A stretch of 25,637 nt of DNA. Origin: Roseiarcus sp043784465 (GTDB taxonomy: Bacteria; Pseudomonadota; Alphaproteobacteria; Rhizobiales; Beijerinckiaceae). The translations under genes and the position numbers were made by a program. The DNA is taken from positions 1 to 25,637 of the forward strand of contig JAYVYJ010000299.1 of the NCBI GenBank assembly GCA_043784465.1, given 5' to 3'. Positions 1-6,900 of this stretch are shown one piece after another. The notes beneath the pieces are model-generated. The model searched no databases, was not told the origin of the DNA, and worked only from the letters and a program-made list of their open reading frames with translations. The stretch's first letter is position 1; every line of letters starts with the position of its first letter.

Positions 1-65
1 CCCGGCTCCTCAAAATCAAAGCCGCCATAGATTCACAATTCTCCGCTCATGGGAATCCCCGCGAG

Positions 66-152
66 TCATCCCGCATGGCCACTGGTATTACTCCAGCGCA
101 GCTTGTGGCGGGCCGCGAAACACTGCGCTGGCGTGAGGGTGTTGTCTGTCAT
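66..152 (-). pseudogene. N-terminal remnant of an XRE-type HTH regulator
   Basis: The minus strand opens with ATG at 152 and reads MTDNTLTPAQCFAARHKLRW before stopping at 66-68. The pattern LTPAQC-xAAR-xxLxWS is the usual start of short XRE-family helix-turn-helix regulators in Rhizobiales, where it continues into QEDLA and the recognition helix. Here the similarity ends right after the Trp-Ser and a stop follows nine codons later, so only about 20 of a usual 70-100 residues remain. Its ATG overlaps the stop of the upstream HTH tail as ATGA, which shows the two genes were once arranged in tandem. The break falls just before a GTAATACC sequence; positions 1-65 hold no recognisable gene and could be the edge of an inserted element, but that is a guess. 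Confidence 0.5.
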
Positions 153-300
153 TGCGCCTGTTTCCTCAACCTCACACCCGGCCCCTCGCCGTTTTCCTCG
201 ACGAAGATCACGCCAGCGGCTTCTAGGGCGGCGACGATCTTGCGACCTCTCAGCCCCGAGGCGCGATCTAAAGCACCATTTAGTGACGCGCACCGTTCGC
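149..300 (-). pseudogene. C-terminal remnant of an XRE-type HTH regulator
   Basis: Reading the minus strand in frame to the TGA at 151-149 gives a tail with ALEAAGVIFVEENGEGPGVR followed by LRKQAQ. This is the characteristic C-terminus of small rhizobial XRE regulators (ALEAAGV-x-F-x-xENG-x-GPGV-R-LRK). The frame stays open upstream, but the expected helix-turn-helix region is absent: recognisable similarity fades before about position 240, and what precedes it (GALDRASGLRGRK) is not typical. The gene is therefore a 5'-truncated relic. It lies between the 3' end of a tRNA-Leu gene and a second HTH fragment, which suggests a decayed tRNA-associated island. The upstream limit given is only approximate. 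Confidence 0.5.
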
Positions 301-402
301 GGCTGTTCGCCCCAAGCCATGCCGAAGTGTGGGACCAAATGTGGGACTGCCAAAATTGGAAGTCGCTAACATGGTGTATCTACGATAAAATTCACGGTAG
401 CT
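301..402. other. Gene-poor stretch abutting the tRNA-Leu 3' end
   Basis: This stretch has no convincing gene. A plus-strand frame ends in PKCGTKCGTAKIGSR at 369, which resembles the low-complexity tails of some alphaproteobacterial tyrosine recombinases. The underlying DNA is a short imperfect direct repeat (GTGTGGGACCAAATGTGGGAC). No catalytic recombinase motif is present, so this could be an integrase tail left at an attachment site or could be chance. Confidence 0.2.
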
Positions 403-487
403 TGGTGCCCCTAGCCGGAATCGAACCAGCACTCCTTGCGGAATCCGATTTTGAGTCGGACGCGTCTACCAGTTCCGCCATAGGGGC
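403..487 (-). tRNA. tRNA-Leu (anticodon CAA)
   Basis: The minus strand folds as a type II tRNA with a long variable arm. The 7-bp acceptor stem pairs GCCCCTA (487-481) with TAGGGGC near 413-407, followed by a discriminator A and a genomically encoded CCA at 405-403. The anticodon arm is TCCGA-CTCAAAA-TCGGA (460-444), with CAA at 453-451. The T arm contains GGTTCGATTCC. It decodes UUG leucine codons. The 3' end faces the decayed accessory DNA at 1-402, the usual side for integration into tRNA genes. Confidence 0.97.
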
Positions 488-572
488 GACGCGGTGGTGA
501 CATAGAGCCGGGCAGGGCTGCGGTCAAACGTCAATCGGCAAAAAGCGAGAAACGAAAACGGTTCCCGTCGCG

Positions 573-1304
573 TCACGCGGGCTGGACGGCTCCCACCGGC
601 TCGATCGCGACGCCGCCGATGCGCGATGCGCCCGTCACGACGGTCGGGCAAACCAGCGAGGCGAAGCGCGGCCCCAAACGATGCCGGCCGAGCGAAAGCG
701 CCCGGAACGCCAGGAAGGCGTCATACGCGACGCGGCCCAACGACAGGAGCTGCCCTGGCTCGCGAGTCAGAGAATCGATGACCATGCCCAGCGCCACCGA
801 GCCGTCCGTCTGCAAACCCGAGTGAACCGCAGGCGGCAGCTCGCGCTCCACGGGATCGGCCACCACACGAACCGCCGCGAACGGCACATTGAGTTCACGC
901 GCCAGCGCCGCCGCCTGAAACGATTCCATGTCCACGGCGCTCGCCCCCGTCGCGGCTTGCAAATGCCGTTTCTGATGCGAGCGGCGAACCGGCGCCGGCA
1001 CGCTCACGATGTCGGCGATTTCCGCTCCCGGCAGGCGTTCGGCAAGGCGCTCTGTCCACTCCGGATCGGCCGCGATCCGTTCGCTCCCCGCGCAAACGCC
1101 CGTCGCCACGATCCAGTCGCCAGGACGCATGCGCGGCAGCAAGCCGCCTGCGATGCCGAAACTCACGATCGCCGGAGCCCCGGAGAAAACCGCGTGTCGA
1201 ATCGCCGCCGCCCGCAGTCCCACGTTCCCCCCGCAGGCGAAAACGCTGACCCCAGGCGCCGACGCGATCCGCGCCTCGGCGCGCATCCCCGTTATGACGA
1301 TCAA
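573..1304 (-). CDS. hpnG: Hopanoid-associated phosphorylase / adenosylhopane nucleosidase HpnG
   Basis: This 243-residue protein belongs to the nucleoside phosphorylase fold, in the hopanoid-associated branch. HpnG releases adenine from adenosylhopane to give ribosylhopane (or its phosphate) on the way to bacteriohopanepolyols. Visible features are the N-terminal strand MIVITGMRAEARIA, a glycine-rich VSFGIAGGL motif near residue 50, GDWIVA near 62, and the nucleoside-binding SAVDMESF motif near 122-129 with the Met-Glu pair typical of this superfamily. RVVADP and the EPGQLLSL tail match HpnG proteins. The start is TTG at 1304, supported by GAGGGGG five bases upstream; the next Met would cut into the first strand. 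Other hpn genes such as hpnH are not in the window. Another nucleosidase role cannot be excluded. Confidence 0.85.
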   Translation of the reverse strand: MIVITGMRAEARIASAPGVSVFACGGNVGLRAAAIRHAVFSGAPAIVSFGIAGGLLPRMRPGDWIVATGVCAGSERIAADPEWTERLAERLPGAEIADIVSVPAPVRRSHQKRHLQAATGASAVDMESFQAAALARELNVPFAAVRVVADPVERELPPAVHSGLQTDGSVALGMVIDSLTREPGQLLSLGRVAYDAFLAFRALSLGRHRLGPRFASLVCPTVVTGASRIGGVAIEPVGAVQPA

Positions 1305-1393
1305 TCAGACCCCCTCGCGACCCATTTCGCTCATTAACGCCATATGGTTACCGGCTCAATACCACGAGGGCGCCCTTTTCTTCGACCAAAAGG

Positions 1394-1828
1394 TCAGTTT
1401 TCCCGCAATACGCCCATTTTGAGGATAATATTGCCGTATAATCGACGCTCCGAAGTCGCCACCAAAGCAAAACATTTCGCCGCTCGCGCGTAAAACGCAT
1501 AACGCTCCAGCGCCCCGATCTTTTGCTTGGCGCCTTCCCGAATCGTCACCGTCGCCCGGAACTCAGCGAAAATAGGCAGTTCCGCGTCCGGCGCGCCCAC
1601 CACTTGCATGCGCCATGCCGACTCCTCAACGAAATCGTCGAGCGGCATGACGCTGAGGATCGCGTCGAGCGCGCGGTTCGCGTCGACGCCGTCGAGCCGC
1701 ACGACGCGAGGGCCCATCGCATAGCTGGGAAAATTCGCGTCGACGATGGCGATCTCGTCGCCGTGGCCCATTTGTCGCAGGGCGTGCAAAAGATCGGCGT
1801 TGAGGACGGGATCGAGATTTTTCAGCAT
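1394..1828 (-). CDS. fucU: RbsD/FucU family sugar mutarotase (L-fucose mutarotase-like)
   Basis: The 144-residue product matches the RbsD/FucU family, whose members interconvert anomers of fucose or ribose before catabolism. The N-terminal LNADLLHALRQMGHGDEIAI followed by VDANFP contains the invariant His of the active site (MGHGDE) and the DAxFP motif. The C-terminal half has the FucU-type signature ERYAFYARAAKCFALVATSE followed by RRLYGNIILKMGVL. Length is normal for FucU. It begins 9 bp after the stop of the aldo/keto reductase gene and is surely cotranscribed with it. Fucose mutarotase is favoured over ribose pyranase because of the YGN near the C-terminus. The real substrate is inferred, since no fucose kinase, lactonase or transporter is nearby. 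Confidence 0.8.
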   Translation of the reverse strand: MLKNLDPVLNADLLHALRQMGHGDEIAIVDANFPSYAMGPRVVRLDGVDANRALDAILSVMPLDDFVEESAWRMQVVGAPDAELPIFAEFRATVTIREGAKQKIGALERYAFYARAAKCFALVATSERRLYGNIILKMGVLREN

Positions 1829-1837
1829 GGGGAGCGT

Positions 1838-2890
1838 CTAGCGCGGGGTCGGCGAGTCGGCGCGCACCAGCGCCTTCGTCTTGAGGTCTCGCCAGAGGGC
1901 GGGAGGAATCTTGGCATGGATCATGTCCGCGTTGCGCTTGACCTCGCCGGGCTTCTGTCCGCCCGGAATGACGCTCACCACCGCCGGGTGGCTCAACGGA
2001 AACCGCAGCGCCGCTTCCGCGAGTTTGACCCCATGCGCCTTGCACACGGCCTCCAACTCGCGCACGCGTTGCAGAACGTCCGGCGGCGCGGGCGCGTAAT
2101 TGTAAAAGGCGCCGGGCTTGGGGCCGGTCGCCAATATGCCCGAATTAAACGGGCCGCCGATCACGACGCCGATTCCCTTCTCCACGCACAGCGGCAGGAA
2201 ACTCGTCAGCGCGTCCTGCTCAAGCAGCGTGTAGCGACCCGCCAGCAGGAACACGTCGAAATCGCCCTCGCGCGCCAGCCGTTCGGCGATCTGCCATTCG
2301 TTGATCCCCGCTCCGAAAGCTTTGATCGCGCCAGATTCGCGCAATTCCACCAGCGCGCGATAGCCCCCGCTCATGAATTCGCGGACGCACGCATCCGCCG
2401 CCTCGGGCGTGCCGTGGGTGTAGACATCGACATCGTGGGCGTACACCACGTCGATGTGATCGACGCCCAGACGCTCCAGCGAGAACTCGATGGAGCGCAA
2501 CACGCCGTCGTAGGAATAGTCGAACACTTCCCTGCGCGAGGGCGTTTCGAAAAACGCGTTGGGTCGGGTTCGCTCGGCGGGCGGGCAAAGGCGAAGGAGG
2601 CGCCCTACCTTGGTGGACAGCACATAGCTATCGCGCGGCTTGGCGCGCAGGAACCCGTTGATGCGCGTTTCCGACAGCCCGAGACCATAGAGCGGCGCGG
2701 TGTCGTAGTAGCGGCAACCCTGCGCCCATGCCATGTCGAGCGTGGCGCGGGCCTCCTTCTCCGTCATCGGACGGTAGAGATTGCCCAGCGGCGCCGCGCC
2801 GAAGCCGAGTTCCGTAAAGCTCAGATCGACGCCCGTGCGCGATTTCAGCTTGCGCTTGCGAATGGTGCGCCCCCCGCCCGGCCCCGGCAT
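1838..2890 (-). CDS. Aldo/keto reductase, D-threo-aldose 1-dehydrogenase (L-fucose dehydrogenase)-like
   Basis: This 350-residue NAD(P)-dependent aldo/keto reductase has the barrel-family catalytic tetrad: Asp63 and Tyr68 in YYDTAPLYG, Lys94 in STKVG, and His152 in VVYAHDVD. The segment RSIEFSLERLGVDHIDVVY is standard for the superfamily. The length and the FGAAPLGNLYR start resemble the group containing D-threo-aldose 1-dehydrogenase (L-fucose dehydrogenase) and pyridoxal 4-dehydrogenase. I place the start at ATG 2890, preceded by GGGGAG nine bases away; the frame extends further upstream but would overlap the preceding gene. The adjacent FucU-like mutarotase supports an aldose, possibly L-fucose, as substrate: oxidation to the lactone with anomer supply by the mutarotase. 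Substrate is inference. Confidence 0.8.
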   Translation of the reverse strand: MPGPGGGRTIRKRKLKSRTGVDLSFTELGFGAAPLGNLYRPMTEKEARATLDMAWAQGCRYYDTAPLYGLGLSETRINGFLRAKPRDSYVLSTKVGRLLRLCPPAERTRPNAFFETPSRREVFDYSYDGVLRSIEFSLERLGVDHIDVVYAHDVDVYTHGTPEAADACVREFMSGGYRALVELRESGAIKAFGAGINEWQIAERLAREGDFDVFLLAGRYTLLEQDALTSFLPLCVEKGIGVVIGGPFNSGILATGPKPGAFYNYAPAPPDVLQRVRELEAVCKAHGVKLAEAALRFPLSHPAVVSVIPGGQKPGEVKRNADMIHAKIPPALWRDLKTKALVRADSPTPR

Positions 2891-2930
2891 CTCCTGCGTC
2901 TCCCCGCTCGCCCATCTTAGGACGGATAGC

Positions 2931-3176
2931 TTACAGCAGCCGTTCCGAAGGGGTAAGTGCGGATTCGCCACGCTCCGCCTTCCCGTCCAGACTTTCGAGA
3001 TATTCGTCGAGCCGGGCGAAGGCGGGATCGTTCGTCGATTGGCGGGCGGCCAACGCCGCGCGCAGCGTGCGCAAACCCGAAATGGCCGCCGGGCGATAGG
3101 TCGGCATCAGGTTCAATAGGTTGTTCGTATAGGCGATGGCCCGGCCTACAATGTCGTGCAATGCGTCCACGTTCAC
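2931..3176 (-). CDS. Small hypothetical protein upstream of the aldo/keto reductase
   Basis: An 81-residue frame starts with GTG at 3176 (MNVDALHDIVGRAIAYTNNL) and ends 40 bp before the aldo/keto reductase start. A weak GGGGCGG ribosome site precedes it. The composition is protein-like: mostly alpha-helical, with a positively charged middle and an acidic LDEYLESLDGKAE segment, and no signal peptide or membrane span. I do not recognise the family. Position and orientation make it the first gene of a probable three-gene operon with the reductase and the mutarotase. It could be a spurious frame in GC-rich DNA, so confidence is moderate. Confidence 0.45.
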   Translation of the reverse strand: MNVDALHDIVGRAIAYTNNLLNLMPTYRPAAISGLRTLRAALAARQSTNDPAFARLDEYLESLDGKAERGESALTPSERLL

Positions 3177-3462
3177 GCCGCCCCGTTCGAGATCGCCGGG
3201 CGCGGAGCCGCAACGCGGCCGCCGATTACGTAAATTCAGATGCGCGCCGTTTTGACCTGGGGATCAAAGCGCGGGGCGCATGCGCCGTGTCGCGATTTTG
3301 ACTGACCTAAAGGGAGGCGAGATCCCCGGCGCGCTGGCGGTCCGGCAAGTCCGCGATGGAGGACAGTCGCGGGCGAAATGAACCAGTCGCAGACGGGGGT
3401 TACGGAACCGCCGGAACGGGGGTTTCCCTACGAAACGCCCGGGGGATGCGGGACGGTCGAAG
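3177..3462. other. 286-bp intergenic stretch between dapB and the small gene
   Basis: This gap must contain the promoter for the leftward small gene - reductase - mutarotase unit. I see no strong sigma-70 match and no terminator with a T-run. The right part carries a plus-strand fragment described separately (3378-3467). Confidence 0.4.
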
Positions 3463-3467
3463 TTAAA
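3378..3467 (+). pseudogene. Possible N-terminal stub of an MBL-fold hydrolase
   Basis: A plus-strand frame from ATG 3378 reads MNQSQTGVTEPPERGFPYET and then PGGCGTVEVK before it runs antisense into the 3' end of dapB. Short proline-rich leaders of the form FPY-x-TPP-x-G-x-xxEV are typical of N-termini of one branch of MBL-fold metallohydrolases, where VAPGVLW and the metal-binding HxHxDH motif follow. None of that follows here. If the resemblance is genuine, the gene was cut off at the dapB junction by a deletion. The match is short and from memory, so it is only suggestive. Confidence 0.22.
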
Positions 3468-4269
3468 GGCCGAGCACGTCGGCCATGCCGTAGAGCCCCG
3501 GTTTGCGCCCGCGCGCCCAGAGCGCCGCCTTGAGCGCGCCGCGCGCGAACAGCGTCCGGTCCTCCGCCTGATGAGAGAGCGTGAGGCGCTCGCCGTCGCC
3601 CGCGAAGATCACGCTGTGGTCGCCGATCACCCCGCCGCCGCGCAGCGAGGCGAAGCCGATGGCGCCGGGTTGGCGCGCGCCGGCGATCCCGTCGCGGCCG
3701 CGCTCGGAATGGCTCGACAGATCGACGCCGCGCCCCTTCGCCGCCGCTTCCCCCAGCATAAGCGCCGTGCCCGAGGGCGCATCGACCTTCATGCGGTGGT
3801 GCATCTCGACGATTTCGATGTCGTAGTCCTCGCTCAGAGCAGCGGCGGCTTTCGCCACGAGCCCCGCCAGCAGATTGACGCCCAGACTCATGTTGCCCGA
3901 GCGCACGAGCGGCGCATGCCGGGCCGCCGCCTCCAGTTTCGCGCCGTCGGCCTCGGAAAGGCCCGTCGTGCCGATCACGTGGGCGATGCGGGCCTGCGCC
4001 GCCAGCGCCGCCAGCGCCACCGTCGACGCGGGCGTGGAGAAATCGACGATGCCCTCCGCGTCCAGCATCAAATTCAGGGGATCGCGCGTGATCGGGACGC
4101 CGAGCGCGGGCAGACCGGCGACCATCCCTGCGTCCTGACCCAGCGCCGCGGCGTCTTCGCGCTCCAGCGCGCCGCTCAACGTGAGGCCCGGGGTCTCGCC
4201 GATTGCGCGGATCAGCGTGCGGCCCATACGGCCCGCCGCGCCGACCACGATCAGGCGCATGTCGGTCAT
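3463..4269 (-). CDS. dapB: 4-hydroxy-tetrahydrodipicolinate reductase DapB
   Basis: DapB reduces 4-hydroxy-tetrahydrodipicolinate to tetrahydrodipicolinate in the diaminopimelate route to lysine and peptidoglycan, in the cytosol. The 268-residue length is normal. The N-terminal Rossmann motif VVGAAGRMGR (residues 8-17) binds NAD(P)H; DFSTP and GTTGLS follow; the substrate/catalytic motif is EMHHRMKVDAPSGTA (155-169), with His157-His158 and Lys161. The C-terminus GLYGMADVLGL is typical. The ATG overlaps the stop of the upstream DUF1330 gene as ATGA, so translation is probably coupled. The usual start could also be the internal MRL at residue 4. No other lysine-pathway gene is in the window. 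Confidence 0.97.
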   Translation of the reverse strand: MTDMRLIVVGAAGRMGRTLIRAIGETPGLTLSGALEREDAAALGQDAGMVAGLPALGVPITRDPLNLMLDAEGIVDFSTPASTVALAALAAQARIAHVIGTTGLSEADGAKLEAAARHAPLVRSGNMSLGVNLLAGLVAKAAAALSEDYDIEIVEMHHRMKVDAPSGTALMLGEAAAKGRGVDLSSHSERGRDGIAGARQPGAIGFASLRGGGVIGDHSVIFAGDGERLTLSHQAEDRTLFARGALKAALWARGRKPGLYGMADVLGL

Positions 4270-4583
4270 CGTCCCGCTTCCGGCTGCGGGCCTTCGTAAC
4301 CCTCCACGATCAGCAGATCGGCGAAGCTGGCCCCCTCGCGAAGGCGTCGGGCCGCCTCATATTCGGGCGAGCGATAGCAGGCGAGCGCGGTGTCGTAATC
4401 GGCGAATTCGACGACGACCTGCCGCGCCCGCCCGGCGCCCTCCATGATCTCGTACCGTCCCGCGCGCACCAGAAACCGCGCGCCATATTTCGCGAACGGC
4501 TCCGCGTTGGCGGCGACATAGGCGCGATAGGCGTCGGCGTCCGTGACGTCGATGTCGGCGATCCAGTAGCCGCGCGCCGGCAT
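4266..4583 (-). CDS. DUF1330 domain protein (copy 2, next to dapB)
   Basis: The 105-residue protein is a DUF1330 member, a small dimeric alpha/beta (ferredoxin-like) fold of unknown function. Family features are the opening GYWIADIDVTDADAYRAYV, the central VVVEFADYDTALACYRSPEY and the closing LLIVEGY. It begins within the stop codon of the preceding paralogue (TGATG, one-base overlap) and ends overlapping the dapB start (ATGA), so the three genes form a coupled set. It is about as similar to its neighbour as expected for a tandem duplicate that has diverged. No catalytic residue can be assigned with confidence. Confidence 0.88.
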   Translation of the reverse strand: MPARGYWIADIDVTDADAYRAYVAANAEPFAKYGARFLVRAGRYEIMEGAGRARQVVVEFADYDTALACYRSPEYEAARRLREGASFADLLIVEGYEGPQPEAGR

Positions 4584-4870
4584 CAGACGCCTTCCACCAG
4601 CACGAACTCGGCGTCGGCCGCGCCCGCGCGCAACGCCTTGGCCGCCTGATATTCGGCCGAAACGTAATAGGCTTGCGCCGCCTCGAAGCTGTCGAATTCC
4701 AGCACGACGTTGCGCGCCCGCGCCGGGCCTTCCAGCGCCTCGTGTCTGCCGCCGCGCACAAGCGGCCTCGCGCCGTGCTGGCGGATCGCCGCGGCTGCGG
4801 CTTCCGCGTAGCGGGCGTAGGCTACGGGATCCTTGATGTCGACGCGCGCGATGATGTAGCCCTTGGGCAT
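4583..4870 (-). CDS. DUF1330 domain protein (copy 1)
   Basis: The 95-residue product starts MPKGYIIARVDIKDPVAYARY and has the DUF1330 core VVLEFDSFEAAQAYYVSAEY, ending EFVLVEGV. The ATG at 4870 is chosen because GGGGAG lies about six bases upstream and all known members start just before the first strand; the frame is open further upstream but that part has no similarity. Function is unknown for the family. It is the first gene of a coupled DUF1330 - DUF1330 - dapB cluster, which hints at a housekeeping rather than accessory role. Confidence 0.88.
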   Translation of the reverse strand: MPKGYIIARVDIKDPVAYARYAEAAAAAIRQHGARPLVRGGRHEALEGPARARNVVLEFDSFEAAQAYYVSAEYQAAKALRAGAADAEFVLVEGV

Positions 4871-4926
4871 ATTCGCTCCCCTTTTGAGGGGCGCAGATTT
4901 ACGCGCTTGGAGGACGCACGCCAAGC

Positions 4927-5949
4927 CTATTTGGCTTGCGCCATCACCGGCGGCAGATCGCCTCGCCCGTTGAGCGCGCCCGGCGCCCAGTAGAGGCCCG
5001 GCCTCATGGCGTAGAAGATGTGCAAGCCCACGCGATCGAGCTTCTTGAGCGTCGGCGCCCAGAACGGGCGCACGTAAGCGGCGTGATAATTGATCGCGGA
5101 GGCGAAGCGCGCGTCGGTCAGCGCTCCCTTGACAACGCCCTCGGCGACGCGCGTCGCCGTCGCCCAGGGGGCGGGTTCCTCGACCTTCAGCGACTTGCCT
5201 TCGCAGGCGAACGAAAATTGACAGGCGAAGGGGCGCTCCCGGTCCTGATAGACCACACCGCATACGGTCGTGGGATAGATGCCGCTGCGCACGCGGTTCA
5301 GCACCACCTGCGCTACGGCCGCCTGCCCGGCTTCCGGTTCGCTGCGCGCTTCGAAATAGACGGCTTCCGCCAGACAGCGCATCTGCCGGGGCGCGTCGGC
5401 GGGGTCGATCAGGGCGGCATAGCCGGGGCGGTCGGAGAGGTCGGCATGGGCCGCGATGAAATTGGCGGGCCGGGCGGCGGCGGCGGTCGGTCGCTCGTCG
5501 GCGGGCGCAGGGGTGGACGACGCCAGCGCGAAGGCCAGCGGCAGTTCCGGCGAGCCGGCTTCCGCGCCTGCAACGGGAACGGGTGCGGGCGCGAGGCTGG
5601 CGAGCAGCGCGGCCCGGGCGCGGGCCTCGAAACCGGGGCGCAGCGCGATGAAAGGATCGCCCCGGTGGGCGCGGTTGATCACGACCTCGCCGCCGTGCTT
5701 GCGCACGAAACGCGGCTCGATTTCATCGGGGACCGTGGCTAGGTCTTCGCGCGCACCCACGACGTAGCGCGCCTCGATCAGCTTCGCGCCAGTTGAAAAG
5801 CCTAAGTGGGAGATCGAACGCTCGGGAAACGAGCGGCCGCCGAGATCCGGATCGGGATCGGCGCGCGCGGAAAGCGACACGACGAGCCAGAAGGCCATCG
5901 CCCAGGGCGCGAAGATCGAGACCGCCCAACCTACCCGCCAAGAACCCAT
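4927..5949 (-). CDS. Exported cell wall hydrolase, SleB family
   Basis: About 340 residues. The N-terminus (MGSWRVGWAVSIFAPWAMAF, then WLVVSLSARA) is a signal peptide or anchor, so the enzyme acts in the periplasm on peptidoglycan. A low-complexity Ala/Pro linker occupies roughly residues 110-170. The C-terminal SleB (hydrolase_2) domain begins at CLAEAVYFEARSEPEAGQAA, with the catalytic-type Glu in the YFEARSE segment, and continues through VVLNRVRSGIYPTTVCGVVY and CQFSFACEGK to the Tyr/His-rich AINYHAAYVRPFW. This layout is widespread in Rhizobiales. I prefer ATG 5949; a TTG two codons upstream is possible. It is transcribed alone or after lipB, 109 bp away. Confidence 0.88.
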   Translation of the reverse strand: MGSWRVGWAVSIFAPWAMAFWLVVSLSARADPDPDLGGRSFPERSISHLGFSTGAKLIEARYVVGAREDLATVPDEIEPRFVRKHGGEVVINRAHRGDPFIALRPGFEARARAALLASLAPAPVPVAGAEAGSPELPLAFALASSTPAPADERPTAAAARPANFIAAHADLSDRPGYAALIDPADAPRQMRCLAEAVYFEARSEPEAGQAAVAQVVLNRVRSGIYPTTVCGVVYQDRERPFACQFSFACEGKSLKVEEPAPWATATRVAEGVVKGALTDARFASAINYHAAYVRPFWAPTLKKLDRVGLHIFYAMRPGLYWAPGALNGRGDLPPVMAQAK

Positions 5950-6058
5950 ACGCAACCCGCATCCGTCGGGGACGCGGAGAAACCCGCGCCTTCTCTTGAT
6001 GGGGCCTTAAGGTTGCCTGCCGGTTAGCGCGCCGGGGAGGGTTGCGTCCCGTTCTGGA

Positions 6059-6775
6059 TCAGGCGGCGTCGACCGTGGGGCCAAAGCGCCGCTCGAACGC
6101 CGCGCGCAGCGCCGCGTCGGCTTCGTCCAGAGACGTGGAGAGGCCGAGGTCGCGCAGGCTGGCGACGCCCCAATGGGGCTCCAACACGCCGCACGGCACA
6201 ATGCCTGCGAAATGCGAGAGATTGGGCGCGACATTGAGCGCGACGCCGTGAAACGTCACCCAGCGGCGCACCCGCACGCCGATGGCCGCGATCTTGTCCT
6301 CCGCCGGAAAGCCCTCGGGCGAGGGGGACTTGTCGGATCGCATCACCCAGACGCCGACGCGGCTCGCGCGGGTCTCGCCCTTGACGCCCAGCGCGGCCAG
6401 CGCGTCGATCAGCCAGGCCTCCAGCGAGGCGACATAGGCGCGCAGGTCCGGGCGGCGGCGCTTGAGGTCCAGCATCACATAGACGACCCGCTGTCCCGGC
6501 CCATGGTAGGTGTACTGGCCGCCGCGCCCGCTCGCATGAACGGGAAAACGGGAATCCACGAGGTCCTTGGGCTTGGCGCTGGTTCCGGCCGTGTAAAGCG
6601 GGGGATGTTCGAGCAGCCAGACACGCTCGGGCGCTTCGCCCGCCGCGAGCGCTTCGGCGTGCGCCTCCATCTGGGCCACAGCGCGCGCATAGCCGACCAG
6701 TCCCGCCGCAACCGCCCATTGCACCGGCGCAGCCACGGGGTTTTGCGGCAGGAACGCATCGGGAGGGGAACGCAA
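6059..6775 (-). CDS. lipB: Octanoyltransferase LipB
   Basis: LipB transfers octanoate from acyl carrier protein to the lipoyl domains of 2-oxoacid dehydrogenases and glycine cleavage H protein, the first step of lipoate assembly. The 238-residue protein shows RGGQYTYHGPGQ (84-95), which lines the acyl pocket, the catalytic Lys161 in DKIAAIGVRV, the FHGVALNV motif (175-182) and the catalytic Cys195 in IVPCGV. The start is TTG at 6775, supported by AAAGG eight bases upstream; there is no ATG nearby that keeps the N-terminus. It is divergent from the outer-membrane protein gene at 6901. The window also carries an E1 dehydrogenase whose complex would need lipoylation, but the two are not linked in an operon. 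Confidence 0.95.
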   Translation of the reverse strand: MRSPPDAFLPQNPVAAPVQWAVAAGLVGYARAVAQMEAHAEALAAGEAPERVWLLEHPPLYTAGTSAKPKDLVDSRFPVHASGRGGQYTYHGPGQRVVYVMLDLKRRRPDLRAYVASLEAWLIDALAALGVKGETRASRVGVWVMRSDKSPSPEGFPAEDKIAAIGVRVRRWVTFHGVALNVAPNLSHFAGIVPCGVLEPHWGVASLRDLGLSTSLDEADAALRAAFERRFGPTVDAA

Positions 6776-6835
6776 GCCAACGACCTTTCACGACGATTTC
6801 GCGAACTTATGCCCAAAACCGGCGAAAACGCCAAC

Positions 6836-6863
6836 TTGACGCAAAGTCAAAAGCAAGTTTGAA
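6836..6863 (+). promoter_or_regulatory. Candidate promoter with overlapping inverted repeat
   Basis: TTGACG at 6836 is followed, after 16 bases, by TTTGAA, an acceptable -35/-10 pair for the rightward gene. The same stretch forms a short inverted repeat, TTGAC-gcaaa-GTCAA (6836-6850), which could be a repressor site in the lipB/outer-membrane protein divergent region. It is only a pattern match. Confidence 0.25.
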
Positions 6864-6900
6864 TCTGAGGGTGTTTCTTGCACCGCAACTCAGGAATTCG

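Noticed and set aside
49..500. Two plus-strand frames near the tRNA gene
   Set aside because: They run antisense to HTH relics and one continues through the tRNA gene, so neither is a plausible gene.
1523..2920. Long plus-strand open frame (465 codons) over the reductase and mutarotase genes
   Set aside because: It is antisense to two well-recognised genes and is Arg/His-rich with no family resemblance, a typical GC-rich shadow frame.
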